A stretch of DNA of 64,000 bases. It comes from Spirochaetes bacterium ADurb.BinA120 (GTDB lineage Bacteria; Spirochaetota; UBA4802; UBA5368). The notes below the pieces were generated by a model. That model saw nothing but the letters and a program-made list of their open reading frames with translations. It ran no database searches and was not told the DNA's origin. The DNA is taken from NCBI GenBank assembly GCA_002069125.1, contig MVZN01000005.1:29491-93490 (forward strand), in the 5' to 3' direction. A program made the position numbers and the translations under genes. Below are positions 1 through 8,749 of the stretch, piece by piece; position 1 is the first letter of the stretch, and each line of letters starts with the position of its first letter.

Positions 1-385
1 AAAAGCCCCCCTCCCGCATGAGGCCGAAGAGGGCCTTCCTCCTGTGCCAGGAGCAATAAAAACATCTGGAGTCGGGATTCGAAAAATCGATTCCCCCCGA
101 GACCGCGCGCACCACAAACTCCACACCCCTTTCCCGGCAGAACTCCTCCATGACCCCGGCATCCGCGTACCCCTCCAGCCCCTCGACAAGGATGTGGGCC
201 GCTGTAACGGAATAGGATATAGGGATCCGCGCGCGCCGCTCCGTAACGGCGTCGAGAAGGGCCAGGGAATCCAGGCCGCCTGAAAGTGCGACAAGGACAC
301 GATCCCCATTCCCTATCATGGCGTAACGGTTGATGGCCTTTCCGACCATCCTCCGCAGGGCCTTTATGCGATATTCCGATTTCAT
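1..385 (-). CDS. TtcA-like PP-loop ATPase, 3' end cut by window edge
   Basis: The first 128 codons of a gene that runs off the left edge, read from ATG at 385. The translation has the PP-loop motif SGGLDS (about residues 37-42), which binds ATP in the N-type ATP pyrophosphatases. Near the edge it has CFYCSWHRR, the CxxC plus basic motif of the TtcA family, which modifies cytidine 32 of tRNA by 2-thiolation and uses an iron-sulfur cluster. TilS, the lysidine synthetase, shares the PP-loop but not the CxxC. The upstream sequence has no strong Shine-Dalgarno site. Family assignment is good; the exact substrate cannot be settled from a partial sequence. Confidence 0.75.
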   Translation of the reverse strand, partial: MKSEYRIKALRRMVGKAINRYAMIGNGDRVLVALSGGLDSLALLDAVTERRARIPISYSVTAAHILVEGLEGYADAGVMEEFCRERGVEFVVRAVSGGIDFSNPDSRCFYCSWHRRKALFGLMREGGF

Positions 386-611
386 ATTATTTCAGCGGAA
401 TCTCGTAAAATAATTGTGCCATCGCACAACCTAATGTAGAATAAGCACTTGAAAAATACAGGCCTATTTTTACTATTATACAGCTATTTTGTCCCCGGCG
501 CGCAAAACACAATTTTTCGAAGCCTTTAGGGCGCGCTCATGGCAAGCACCGAGTCCGGCGGCGGACCCGCCCGTGGATTCGAGCAGCCGGACAGGGATAG
601 GGAACGGGTGT

Positions 612-968
612 ATGGCACGAGCACTGATAGTAGACGACTCCAAGTTCATGCGCAGGATTATACGCGAAACCCTCGAGGAGGGCGGCCATATAATCCTTGC
701 CGAGGCCGACAACGGCATCGACGGCATAGAACAATATAAAAAGCTCAAACCCGATTTTGTCACCATGGACATAACGATGACCGGCAAGGACGGCATCCAG
801 GCGGTATCCGACATACAGGCGATGGATCCAGGCGCTAAAATCATCATCATATCCGCCATGAGCGAAAACACCCTCAAGCTTAACGACAAGGAGCTCCGCG
901 CGACCGCGTTTCTCACAAAGCCGTTTGAAAAGTTCGAACTCCTGGAAACCATCAAAAAAATTCTATGA
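612..968 (+). CDS. CheY-like single-domain response regulator
   Basis: A 118-residue receiver domain with no output domain. The acidic pocket is DD at residues 8-9, the phosphoacceptor is Asp53 (TMDITM), the switch residue is the Ser of ISAMS, and the lysine is in FLTKPFE. I chose ATG 612 (MARALIVDDS) because the open frame back to 489 codes for a Ser/Pro/Arg-rich stretch unlike a receiver. The stop overlaps the next start (ATGA), so it is translationally coupled to the cyclic-nucleotide-binding protein. It probably takes a phosphoryl group from a histidine kinase encoded elsewhere and works by protein contact, in chemotaxis or related signalling. Confidence 0.9.
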   Translation: MARALIVDDSKFMRRIIRETLEEGGHIILAEADNGIDGIEQYKKLKPDFVTMDITMTGKDGIQAVSDIQAMDPGAKIIIISAMSENTLKLNDKELRATAFLTKPFEKFELLETIKKIL

Positions 969-2029
969 GCCCGCGGAACTTCATAAGGCTGTACACCATC
1001 GCCTCGCCCGCTCAATCGGCGTTTTTATTGAATGCTGGAAGGGTATATTTCTTCGTCTCCAATACCGACAAATACGCGCTCAAGGGAAACAACCTGATCA
1101 TAGGCGCATCCGAGCTTATCCTCAACAACCTGCTCGACATGAAGCTCGGCCGACTCGAGACGGCACTCTGCGACCCCGATTCCAGGGTAAAAAAAATCCC
1201 AGGGGAGACCTTTCTGTCTTCGCTCGATACCCACTCCGTAGCGCTAAATGTCTCCATGGTCATCGCCCAGCAGGTCGTTTTGACCAACCAGATCATCAAT
1301 ACGAACATCGAGTGCGTACAGGGGGACGAAAAGAGGATAAAAGAGACCTCAATCGAATACTACCGAATCGTCGCCCGGCTTCGTGAGGAATATGACAAAC
1401 GCCGCCTTCCCTGGCTGAAGGCCCTCACCGAAAAGTTCGAGACCACCCTGATCTGCAAGCGGGGGGAGGCCTTAGGCCGGACAGCCGCCCCGACAAAGAT
1501 AACCACGCCGCTTGCGGACACGGAAACCACGCTCGAGTTGCCCAAGGACGCCATAATATGCGAGGAGGGCAGCATTGGCGACGAGATGTATATCCTTCAG
1601 GCCGGCACCGTGGACGTGCTGATCAACGACACGCGTGTAACCTCGATCTCCGACCGGGGTTACGTCTTCGGGGAGATAGCGCTGCTCCTTGGCGAAAAGC
1701 GTTCGGCCACGCTCAAGGCGAAAAGCGACGTGCTGCTCACGAGGCTTCGAAAAAGCGACCTTAAAAACATGGCGGAATCCAGAAACAGCGTCCTGCGCGC
1801 CCTCCTTACCTCCCTGGCCCAGAAGCATTATCACAACATCGAGAAGATCAAGGCCATAGGCGCAATGCTTATCGAGAAGGACCTCTCCGCCGGCCCGGGC
1901 GAGAAGAGCAGGCAGGCGCAGGAGGTTCAGCGCGCGCAAAACGACCTCCTTTCGCTTAAAAAGGAGGTCTCGCAAGTGTACACGGCGGGAAAGGCGGAGT
2001 TCCTGGCGGAACTTGTGGACGGCTTTTAG
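965..2029 (+). CDS. cyclic-nucleotide-binding domain protein
   Basis: 354 residues. The middle (about 190-300) is a CAP_ED/cNMP-binding beta-roll with the phosphate-binding-cassette pattern FGEIALLLGEKRSAT near residue 235. The first 180 residues match no family I recognise, and the last 60 are charged and probably a coiled coil. There is no helix-turn-helix, so it is not a CRP-type transcription factor. It overlaps the upstream CheY by four bases. Inference: a cytoplasmic sensor tying cAMP or cGMP level to the CheY-like protein. Its end overlaps the convergent PadR gene by four bases. Confidence 0.8.
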   Translation: MSPRNFIRLYTIASPAQSAFLLNAGRVYFFVSNTDKYALKGNNLIIGASELILNNLLDMKLGRLETALCDPDSRVKKIPGETFLSSLDTHSVALNVSMVIAQQVVLTNQIINTNIECVQGDEKRIKETSIEYYRIVARLREEYDKRRLPWLKALTEKFETTLICKRGEALGRTAAPTKITTPLADTETTLELPKDAIICEEGSIGDEMYILQAGTVDVLINDTRVTSISDRGYVFGEIALLLGEKRSATLKAKSDVLLTRLRKSDLKNMAESRNSVLRALLTSLAQKHYHNIEKIKAIGAMLIEKDLSAGPGEKSRQAQEVQRAQNDLLSLKKEVSQVYTAGKAEFLAELVDGF

Positions 2030-2565
2030 TCCTCCACGTCCGAAGACACCAGCTCCCCCTTCTTCAGCGATTTCAACCACGAGAGTTCGGCCTTCAAGTG
2101 GTTTTCCAGATACGTGAATACGTGGATGTGGGATTTATCCTCGGGTAGCTTCGTTTCCTCTTCGACCTTCTCCTTTATCGCCGCAAGCTTTTCCTTGACC
2201 GCCTCCATCCTGTCCTCTATGAAGGCCTCTTTTTGCTCGGGCTGGAGCGAGTTGTAGAACATCAGCACTATGTCGATGTCGAAATGGATCATCGTATGGT
2301 CAAAATACTGTTTAAGCATCTTCTTATAGTATTTTCTTCCAGCCGGCATGATCTGGTAGATGTAGCGCTCGGGATTCCCGCCCTCCTTTTCGGTGCCCAC
2401 CCGCTTTACCCAGCCGTTGTCCACCGCTTTTTTGATGGCGTAATAGATTGACCCGAACTTTATATCGACATAGTCCTCGAGCCGCTCGACAATCTTCTTT
2501 TTGATTTCGTAGCCGTACAGGTTGTCCTCCATCAGAAGACCCAAAATCGTTATTTCTATTTTCAT
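2026..2565 (-). CDS. PadR-family transcriptional regulator
   Basis: 179 residues. The N-terminal winged helix (about 1-80; MKIEITILGLLMEDNLYGYEIKK, then FGSIYYAIKK and GNPERYIYQI) is the PadR DNA-binding domain. The C-terminal half is the helical dimerisation arm of the Vir_act_alpha_C type. These proteins are usually repressors of nearby stress or detoxification genes and often of themselves. No such target lies beside it; the next genes are recombination genes, so its regulon is unknown. The start is the first Met and fits the PadR N-terminus exactly. An AT-rich region with a plausible promoter lies upstream. Confidence 0.92.
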   Translation of the reverse strand: MKIEITILGLLMEDNLYGYEIKKKIVERLEDYVDIKFGSIYYAIKKAVDNGWVKRVGTEKEGGNPERYIYQIMPAGRKYYKKMLKQYFDHTMIHFDIDIVLMFYNSLQPEQKEAFIEDRMEAVKEKLAAIKEKVEEETKLPEDKSHIHVFTYLENHLKAELSWLKSLKKGELVSSDVED

Positions 2566-2612
2566 ATCAACCTCTCAGATATTAAAGATACTAAAATTTA
2601 AGCCATTGATTT

Positions 2613-2643
2613 ATTATATACATGAACAGGGCGATTCCGGCAA
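2613..2643 (-). promoter_or_regulatory. candidate sigma-70 promoter of the padR gene
   Basis: On the minus strand TTGCCG (2638-2643) is followed by TATAAT (2613-2618) at 19 bases, or by the overlapping TATATA (2615-2620) at the better spacing of 17. It lies about 50 bases upstream of the padR start in an AT-rich stretch (about 2566-2740). Assigned by eye only. Confidence 0.4.
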
Positions 2644-2758
2644 TGATTTATTCCATGATATTACAATAAAATTTGAGTATTATATACTATTTTTTATAAT
2701 AAAATGCAATGGGGTTTACTATCTTAAATACCTTTAAAAAAGAGCCGGCCGGCGCTTT

Positions 2759-3343
2759 TCAGGGGGAGATGCTTCGCAGGGCGGCCTTTACCAGCGGTTC
2801 TATCCCCATGGATGGATCTTTTTTTAAGAGTTCATCCACGGCCCTTGCGGCCCTTCCCTCGTCAAAACCGAGCGCAGCAAGGGCCTCTATCGCCTCTCCT
2901 CGGGCCGACTGCCGACCCCCCCCGTCCGGAGAAAGGCCCTCCAGGTGCTTGAGCCGCCTGGACAGCTCGAAAACGAGCTTCTCGCCCTTGCTGCGCCCCA
3001 CACCCGGCACCTTTAAAAGAGGCGTAATGTCTTCCTCCCGAACTGCCCGCAGGAGTTCCTCGATCGTTATTCCGGAGAGGATCGAAAGCGCCATCGACGG
3101 GCCTATGCCGGGGACTCCGAGAAGCACCCTGAAAAGGTCGCGCTCGCGCTGAGTAAAAAAGCCGAAAAGTCGAAACTGGTCCTCCCTGTGATAGGTATGG
3201 ACAAACAGGACGGCTTCACGATGGCCGACAAGCGGTTCGTAGGTCGAAAGGGGAATGCTCAGACGGTAGCCGACTCCACCCACGTCCACGATGGCCTCCG
3301 TCGGCCTTAGTTCATCTATCGTTCCCCTGATTCTCGCTATCAT
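2759..3343 (-). CDS. ruvA: Holliday junction branch migration protein RuvA
   Basis: 194 residues, normal length. It has the N-terminal OB fold (MIARIRGTIDELRPTEAIVD, GVGYRL), the two helix-hairpin-helix motifs of domain II (LLGVPGIGPSMALSIL and LLKVPGVGRSKGEKLV) and the C-terminal domain III that contacts RuvB. RuvA tetramers bind four-way junctions and load the RuvB motor. It is the last gene of an overlapping yebC-ruvC-ruvA operon (ATGA overlap with ruvC). RuvB is not in this window. Confidence 0.97.
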   Translation of the reverse strand: MIARIRGTIDELRPTEAIVDVGGVGYRLSIPLSTYEPLVGHREAVLFVHTYHREDQFRLFGFFTQRERDLFRVLLGVPGIGPSMALSILSGITIEELLRAVREEDITPLLKVPGVGRSKGEKLVFELSRRLKHLEGLSPDGGGRQSARGEAIEALAALGFDEGRAARAVDELLKKDPSMGIEPLVKAALRSISP

Positions 3344-3840
3344 CGAGGCCCCATTCCCCCGATGGCGGCAGCCGCGGCTGATGACGAAGCCAGATAGTGA
3401 CAGGTGGCGACCGCAAGGGCGTCGGCGGCATCGTCGGGAGAGGGCGGTTTCTTCATCCCGTAGAGCTTCCCGGTCATAATCTGCATCTGGCGTTTGGTGG
3501 ACTTACCGCACCCGGTAAGCGAGCGCTTTACCTGAAGCGGGGTGTACTCGGCGCATGGAAGGCCTTTCTTGGCGGCGCAGAGCAGCACCACTCCGATGCA
3601 TTTGCCCACATCCATGGCGGTCGTGGCGTTTTTCGAAAAATACAGGCGCTCCATCGCGAGCACGGCGGGGGCGAATCGGTCGAGGATGGCCTCAATCTCC
3701 CTGTATATAGCCAGCAGCCTTTCCTGGAAGTCGCCGCCCGGCCCCGTAACGATCGCCCCGCATCCGGCCAGCTTGAACCCGTCGTCGATGACGGCCCAGC
3801 CGAGCTTTCCGAAACCGGGGTCGATCCCGAGAATCCTCAC
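3340..3840 (-). CDS. ruvC: Holliday junction resolvase RuvC
   Basis: 166 residues. The four catalytic acidic residues are visible: Asp7 in GIDPGFG, the Glu of LAMERLYFSKN, and the two Asp of PDDAADALAVA. RuvC is a dimeric RNase H-fold nuclease that cuts symmetric strands of four-way junctions after RuvAB branch migration. It overlaps yebC upstream and ruvA downstream by four bases each, so the three are co-translated. The start MRILGIDPG is the usual N-terminus. Confidence 0.97.
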   Translation of the reverse strand: MRILGIDPGFGKLGWAVIDDGFKLAGCGAIVTGPGGDFQERLLAIYREIEAILDRFAPAVLAMERLYFSKNATTAMDVGKCIGVVLLCAAKKGLPCAEYTPLQVKRSLTGCGKSTKRQMQIMTGKLYGMKKPPSPDDAADALAVATCHYLASSSAAAAAIGGMGPR

Positions 3841-4592
3841 CTTCCCTCGCCTATTCTCGTCATTATGGCGTCGGGGATCTCATAATTGGAATAAACGTTC
3901 TGAACGTCGTCCTGGTCTTCGAGCTGCTCGATCAGCCTGAGACACTGCTCGGCCTTTTTTTCGTCGAGCGGGATGGTGTTCTGCGGGATGAAGGTGATCT
4001 CATGGAGCACCAGCCTGTATTGTTTCGCCTGCATAAGGTCGTTCACCTGCGCAAAGCCCTCGGGCGGGGTAATGATTACGATATTGCCGTCTTCGGTCCT
4101 CACGTCGTCCACCTCGAGGTCGAGAACGAGCTCCATAATCTCGTCCTCGCCCGCCTGGCCGCCCTCAATGATAACCATGCCCTTGCGGTCGAACATGTAT
4201 GAAACGCAACCCGTCTCTCCGAGGTTTCCTCCATTACGCGAGAACAGGGCCCGTATCTCGGGAGTGGTCCGCTTCTTGTTGTCCGTAAGGCAGTGTACCA
4301 TTATAGCGACTCCGCCGGGGCCGTACCCCTCGTAGGCGATCTCCTCGTAGACCACGCCCTCCAGCGTGCCGGTCCCCTTCTTTATCGCGCGCTCTATATT
4401 GTCGGCGGGCATGTTGTTTTCCCTGGCCTTCATGACTGCCGTGCGAAGGCGCGGATTCGCGTTGATGTCCTCGCCGCCCATTCTCGCCGCGACGGTAATC
4501 TCCCGAATTATCTTGGTAAAAAGCGCCCCCCTTTTGGAGTCGGTCGAGGCCTTCTTCCTTTTAATTGTGGCCCATTTGGAGTGTCCTGACAT
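3837..4592 (-). CDS. yebC: YebC/PmpR-family protein
   Basis: 251 residues with the signature start MSGHSKWATIKRKK and the conserved blocks NPRLRTAVMKARENNMP and YEGYGPGG. Family members were described as DNA-binding transcriptional regulators. More recent work links YebC proteins to translation, relieving ribosome stalling at difficult sequences. The order yebC-ruvC-ruvA is common in bacteria. It is the first gene of this operon; the gap to the upstream TPR gene is only 46 bases, so it may be transcribed with it. Confidence 0.95.
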   Translation of the reverse strand: MSGHSKWATIKRKKASTDSKRGALFTKIIREITVAARMGGEDINANPRLRTAVMKARENNMPADNIERAIKKGTGTLEGVVYEEIAYEGYGPGGVAIMVHCLTDNKKRTTPEIRALFSRNGGNLGETGCVSYMFDRKGMVIIEGGQAGEDEIMELVLDLEVDDVRTEDGNIVIITPPEGFAQVNDLMQAKQYRLVLHEITFIPQNTIPLDEKKAEQCLRLIEQLEDQDDVQNVYSNYEIPDAIMTRIGEGR

Positions 4593-4638
4593 ACGCTACC
4601 TCGGTCTTTTTTCAACCCTGTGGTTCTGATAGAGTTTC

Positions 4639-5964
4639 TCAATAACCCCTGCTAATTTTCAACTGTATTTTTACCATGCGGTCGCGCGCCCCGGACGGAT
4701 CGTAGTCGAAAGCGATGCACTCCCTGTAATACCGCATTGCCTCCTGTGGTTTCCCCAGCCGCTCGTAACATTCCGCCATGTTCCAGCGGACCCTTCCGGC
4801 GTTAAGCTTGGAATACGAATAAAGCCCCTCCTTTCGCTCTGTCCGGAGCCTGCTCTCCTCCTCCATTAGAAACTCGTATCGATTATATGTATCGAAGTCC
4901 GGTTTTTTAAAAAGCGAGGATTTGACGCCGCGTATGTCGGAGGCGAGCTTCTCGATCTCGCGGTCCTTTTCCTCAAGCCGCTTTTTAATCCTGTCCTGAT
5001 AAACGATCGTTCGGCCGTACAGGTCCGCGGCCTTCTCGAACTCCAGGTCCTTCATGGCCATATCGGCCGAGTATTCGTAGGCCTTCGATCTTCTGAAAAT
5101 ATCGCCCTCCGGCAGAAGCTCCAGCGCGCGCGACAGGCTGGCCCGCGCCAGGCCCCAGTCACCGGTGCGCTTGAAGGCGAGGTGTCCAAGCGCGAAATGG
5201 ATGTGGCCGTCATCCGGTTTTGCCGCCAGGTATTCCCGGTAGAACCGAGCCGTTTCAAGATAGTTGCCTATATCCTCGTTCAGGTTCGCGATCAATAGAT
5301 AAAGCCCCGGCTCCTCCAGGCCTTCGCCCTTCCAGCGGACATAGCGCTCCAGGTGAAAGATGGCCTTTTTTCTGTCGGCGGTGCGGTAAAGGGCAATCCC
5401 CAGCCTGCGCGAGTGCTCCCTATTCTCCGGGTTGAGCGCGTAGGCCGCCTCCAGGGCCCGGGCATATGCTCCGGCGTCCCCCCGACCACGGAAAACGTCG
5501 GCGATCTCCGAGAGAATGACATCGTCCTTCCCAGGTTCCGGCTCCTTGAACCTCAGGCACTGACCGTAATGATTGAGCGAGTCGTCGAGACGCCCGAGGC
5601 GAAAGAGGCATCGCGCGGCGCCGAGATGGAGATTGTGGAGCTCGATGTTGTTTTCTATGAAAAAGCCCTCCGCGGTCCTGTTTCGGTACAGATCGTTGAT
5701 GTTGATCCGCTCCTCGAGCCTTTTAGCCGTGATAAAATCAGCGGGTATGCGCCTGTTATCGACTCTTTCATCGTATATAGCGAGCAGCCGTTTGCGTATG
5801 ACCTCGTAGGCGCCCGCATAGTCGCCCCGCGAATAGAGCCCCGCGTAATCCGGCGGGGCCGCGCGCGTTACGGCAAGCGGCGCGATGAATAAAAATACCG
5901 CTGAAACCGCCGAAACGACCGCCATGCTTCCCGCAAAGGCCTTCGTTCTAATTTTTCCGTCCAT
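4639..5964 (-). CDS. exported TPR-repeat protein
   Basis: 441 residues. A hydrophobic segment at about 13-35 followed by TRAAPPDY suggests a cleaved signal peptide or N-terminal anchor, so the bulk is periplasmic. From about residue 115 on there are repeated TPR helix pairs (LGAARCLFRLGRLDDSLNHY, YEYSADMAMKDLEFEKAADLY and NMAECYERLGKPQEAMRYY), with a coiled-coil insertion near 330-360. TPR arrays are protein-binding scaffolds; no enzyme motif is seen. It lies upstream of yebC on the same strand. Function unknown. Confidence 0.75.
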   Translation of the reverse strand: MDGKIRTKAFAGSMAVVSAVSAVFLFIAPLAVTRAAPPDYAGLYSRGDYAGAYEVIRKRLLAIYDERVDNRRIPADFITAKRLEERININDLYRNRTAEGFFIENNIELHNLHLGAARCLFRLGRLDDSLNHYGQCLRFKEPEPGKDDVILSEIADVFRGRGDAGAYARALEAAYALNPENREHSRRLGIALYRTADRKKAIFHLERYVRWKGEGLEEPGLYLLIANLNEDIGNYLETARFYREYLAAKPDDGHIHFALGHLAFKRTGDWGLARASLSRALELLPEGDIFRRSKAYEYSADMAMKDLEFEKAADLYGRTIVYQDRIKKRLEEKDREIEKLASDIRGVKSSLFKKPDFDTYNRYEFLMEEESRLRTERKEGLYSYSKLNAGRVRWNMAECYERLGKPQEAMRYYRECIAFDYDPSGARDRMVKIQLKISRGY

Positions 5965-6127
5965 GACCGTACATCCGCTCCAATGCGTATATCTCTGTTA
6001 TCGGCCCCGCCATCCGTTGGCTTGACAGCGGTGCGGCCGACTCGAAACCCGCATTTGTTGTATTACCCCGGAGCCCCTGTGAGAATAAAAAAATTTTTCC
6101 CCCGGGGAAAAAAACATTCAAATTTCA

Positions 6128-6156
6128 TTGACAAACACAGGGGGGTACGGTTAATT
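6128..6156 (+). promoter_or_regulatory. candidate promoter of the 5S rRNA gene
   Basis: A perfect TTGACA (6128-6133) is followed 17 bases later by a weak -10, TTAATT (6151-6156). Transcription would start about 20 bases before the 5S rRNA. The strong -35 and the position support it; the -10 is poor. Confidence 0.4.
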
Positions 6157-6181
6157 GCTTTCATTACCGAGAGCAACAATT

Positions 6182-6299
<118 letters not shown>

Positions 6300-6319
6300 T
6301 TGCAATCATATGATATCGC

Positions 6320-6341
6320 GAGGACACCTTAGGGTGTCCTC
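6320..6341 (+). terminator. hairpin terminator of the 5S rRNA
   Basis: A 9 bp stem (GAGGACACC with GGTGTCCTC) and a four-base loop TTAG, 20 bases after the 5S rRNA, followed by CCATTATTTCC. The T tract is weak but the position fits an intrinsic terminator. Confidence 0.65.
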
Positions 6342-6455
6342 CATTATTTCCAGCCGCCGCTGCCGTTCCCGCTGAATTAAACATAACCCAAAGAGCATGA
6401 ACCCTTATGGGCGCCATCAAACGGGAAGTGCCTTATGGAAACCTGTAATAATCAG

Positions 6456-6490
6456 GTTTTCCCGCCCGCCGAAGGCGGGCCGGGAAAAAC
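6456..6490. repeat. imperfect hairpin in the 6342-6783 gene-free stretch
   Basis: GCCCGCC (6464-6470) pairs with GGCGGGC (6474-6480) over a GAA loop. The stem extends with GTTTTCCC (6456-6463) pairing to 6482-6490 around a bulged C and a bulged A. Neither flank has a T run, so it is not a standard terminator. The rest of 6342-6720 is AT-rich sequence with short inverted repeats and no ORF I would call. Confidence 0.5.
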
Positions 6491-6720
6491 TAAGTCCTGA
6501 GCATGTCGGTAGTTACGATTCATTGGAACTTCAAAAATTTAATTTTTAAAGGTTCCCTTATTTTAAAAGGGCTTATGGGAGTGAAGCTTTTTCTTTGTGT
6601 TAAAATAACCTCCAGGCATGTTGCTTGCAGGTTTATCATCCTCCCGCAAGCGGGGCAAGCCCCAGTGGGGATGCTTGTTTCAAGTCAGCCCCCTTGAAAT
6701 TTACGCCTAATACGGCGGAA

Positions 6721-6743
6721 GGCGGGTGATTATTTCACCCGCC
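6721..6743. terminator. hairpin downstream of the LPP20-like gene
   Basis: A perfect 9 bp stem (GGCGGGTGA with TCACCCGCC) and a TTATT loop, 41 bases beyond the stop of the minus-strand lipoprotein gene. Read on the minus strand it is followed by TTCCGCCG, a poor T tract; read on the plus strand by TTCTATTT. It may stop transcription from either side. Confidence 0.5.
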
Positions 6744-6783
6744 TTCTATTTGATATCATATACGTCTGAAACTGAACCGCTTC

Positions 6784-7233
6784 TTACTTCGTCGCGCCGC
6801 CCTCTACGCTCGAGCGCAGGCCCTTGCGTTCGATCTGGTACACGATTTCGCAGTTATCGTCTTTATCATACGTGGACCGAACGATCGTTCCGCCCTTCAC
6901 TACGCCGCTGAACTCCTTGGCCACCGCGATTCCGGTGGAGGCATAGTCAGCCGCGCCCGCGGCGCCCTCGAGACGCGCACCAACAAATTTCTCGATGATC
7001 CTCTTCTCGGCCATAATAAGGGCCGCTTCCTTGGCGGTTCCCTGGCGCTGGATCTTGTTGGTAAGGCCGGGTTTCGGAACTCCGACGGCGGTTACCCTGA
7101 AGATGTCCGGGGTCACCCATCCCTCGGTGATGAATGTATCGCCCTTAACCTGTCCACCCATCGACTGACCGCCGCATGCGGTAAAAGCGATACCGACAGC
7201 CAGAATCAGGGCCAACGTTACAACCTTTTTCAT
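6784..7233 (-). CDS. LPP20-like lipoprotein
   Basis: 149 residues from ATG 7233, chosen because AAGGAGG lies eight bases upstream and the protein then starts with a lipoprotein signal peptide (MKKVVTLALILAVGIAFTAC, lipobox Cys near residue 20). The mature part resembles the LPP20 family: a beta strand with VTAVGVP, then the helix KEAALIMAEKRIIEKFVG, then a TYDKDDNCEIVYQIE strand. LPP20 proteins are small membrane-anchored lipoproteins found in Helicobacter and many other bacteria, with a surface or envelope role but no defined reaction. It is a single gene with a terminator-like hairpin downstream. Confidence 0.8.
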   Translation of the reverse strand: MKKVVTLALILAVGIAFTACGGQSMGGQVKGDTFITEGWVTPDIFRVTAVGVPKPGLTNKIQRQGTAKEAALIMAEKRIIEKFVGARLEGAAGAADYASTGIAVAKEFSGVVKGGTIVRSTYDKDDNCEIVYQIERKGLRSSVEGGATK

Positions 7234-7477
7234 AGAAAATCCTCCTTGGAATTTTAAGGGGTCTCCCCCAATTTGATTTTTATTATTCTTGTGCGGGTCA
7301 ACGAACTTGCCGCAACTCAAACGCGGCGTTCATTGCCCCTAATATTAATAGCGTTACAGGCCAAAGTCAATAGAAAAACCAACATTTTCGTTCGGCCTGA
7401 TTTTTTTTAAAAATAAACAATAATAATTATTTGTTCTAAAGTGTTCTAAAAGCGGTCGCCCGCGGCCCATAGGCCAT

Positions 7478-8011
7478 TCAATCGTCCCCCAGCTCGCTGA
7501 GCAGCGCCATCTCCAGAAGCACACACAGTATGGCCAGGTTAAGGAGCAGCCAGATGAATCCAAGCTCCTTGGTCGTCGCCCACACATACATGAGCGCGGC
7601 CCCGTTGCCGGAGCCAAAACCTATCAGCATAAGCCCCGCGTACCGGACGATAAAATTTGCGACATCGTCGCGGTAGTACTCGCTGGCCTCTACTCGTGCG
7701 CTGGCAAACCGTTCGCGTACGATCGGCAGCACCAGATAGAGTATCACGAAAAGCGCGCACGAGTTGAAGAATAGGTTATTGGCCATAAAGGGAAACGCGA
7801 CGCCCAATAGCGCCGCCGCCAGGAACACGAGGAGAAAACGTCCCGGGGAGTACCTGTCGGCGAGCTTCCCAAGGGAGCCGGTTATAAATGGAAGAACGCT
7901 CGTGATCTCCTCCCGGGTATAGACGTCCTTGCTCGATATGAGTGTCACGTAATAGCCGACCGAAAGAAGAAAGAGCACGAAAACGACAAAGACCATTAGA
8001 AGGTACAGCAT
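7478..8011 (-). CDS. integral membrane protein of unknown function
   Basis: 177 residues from ATG 8011 (MLYLLMVFVVF). I preferred this to the longer frame from 8080 because the upstream part is polar and Arg-rich. About four hydrophobic segments are visible: residues 2-24, a pair near 60-105 (LLVFLAAALLGVAFPFMANN, then SCALFVILYLVLP) and a C-terminal segment near 145-170. I recognise no family motif. It follows purN on the same strand after 76 bases. Confidence 0.7.
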   Translation of the reverse strand: MLYLLMVFVVFVLFLLSVGYYVTLISSKDVYTREEITSVLPFITGSLGKLADRYSPGRFLLVFLAAALLGVAFPFMANNLFFNSCALFVILYLVLPIVRERFASARVEASEYYRDDVANFIVRYAGLMLIGFGSGNGAALMYVWATTKELGFIWLLLNLAILCVLLEMALLSELGDD

Positions 8012-8087
8012 TCCGCATCCCTCCGAGCGCGAGATGTCCAACCGGCGGATATTATGCCACCCGGGCCCCGCTCGTAGCAAGAATATT

Positions 8088-8699
8088 TTATCGCTTTATT
8101 ATCACCTTCCTTCCGCGCATCGAAAGGCGCCCCTCGCAGAAAAGCCGCACAGACTCCGGGAGGATGACATGCTCCTCGCGGAGTATCCGGGCGGAGAGGC
8201 TTTCGACGCTGTCCTCCGGAAGGACCGGCACCGCGGCCTGGATGATGATGGGACCCGTATCCACGCCCTCATCGATGAAATGGGTGGTGCATCCGCTCAT
8301 CTTCACGCCGTACTCCAGCGCCTGTTTCTGGGCGTTTACACCCGGAAAGGCCGGGAGCAGCGCCGGATGCACATTCACGATCGCGTTTTTAAACTCCCTG
8401 ATGATGTAGGGCGTGAGGATCCTCATATATCCGGCCGCCACCACAAGGTCGGTCCCGTGCTTCCTGAGGAGCCCCACTATGGCCTCCTCGTGTGATCTTC
8501 GGTCCGCAAAGGGCTTCGGATCGACGAAATAGGATTTAATCCCGAATTCATCCGCTATCGCGAAAGCGCCCGCCCCTTTTTTGTCACAAATCAAAATTCC
8601 GGGGTTCGCCCGAATATGGCCGTCGCGAATCCTCTCCATCACCGCCCTGAAGTTGGATCCCCTGCCCGATGCCAGAAACGATACCACCTTTTTCTTCAT
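8088..8699 (-). CDS. purN: phosphoribosylglycinamide formyltransferase PurN
   Basis: 203 residues from ATG 8699 (MKKKVVSFLASGRGSN); the track to 8753 adds a non-homologous N-terminus. GART motifs are present: the phosphate-binding SGRGSNF at 10-16, the catalytic Asn and His in NVHPALLPAF, and the Asp in THFIDEGVDTGPII. The enzyme moves a formyl group from 10-formyltetrahydrofolate to GAR in de novo purine synthesis, in the cytoplasm. It lies 50 bases after the PP-loop gene, probably in the same transcript; no other purine gene is in the window. Confidence 0.95.
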   Translation of the reverse strand: MKKKVVSFLASGRGSNFRAVMERIRDGHIRANPGILICDKKGAGAFAIADEFGIKSYFVDPKPFADRRSHEEAIVGLLRKHGTDLVVAAGYMRILTPYIIREFKNAIVNVHPALLPAFPGVNAQKQALEYGVKMSGCTTHFIDEGVDTGPIIIQAAVPVLPEDSVESLSARILREEHVILPESVRLFCEGRLSMRGRKVIIKR

Positions 8700-8749
8700 T
8701 CGATAACCAGCTCCCTTTAAATCGCTCCGCGCGCCCGCAGGCTTCACGG

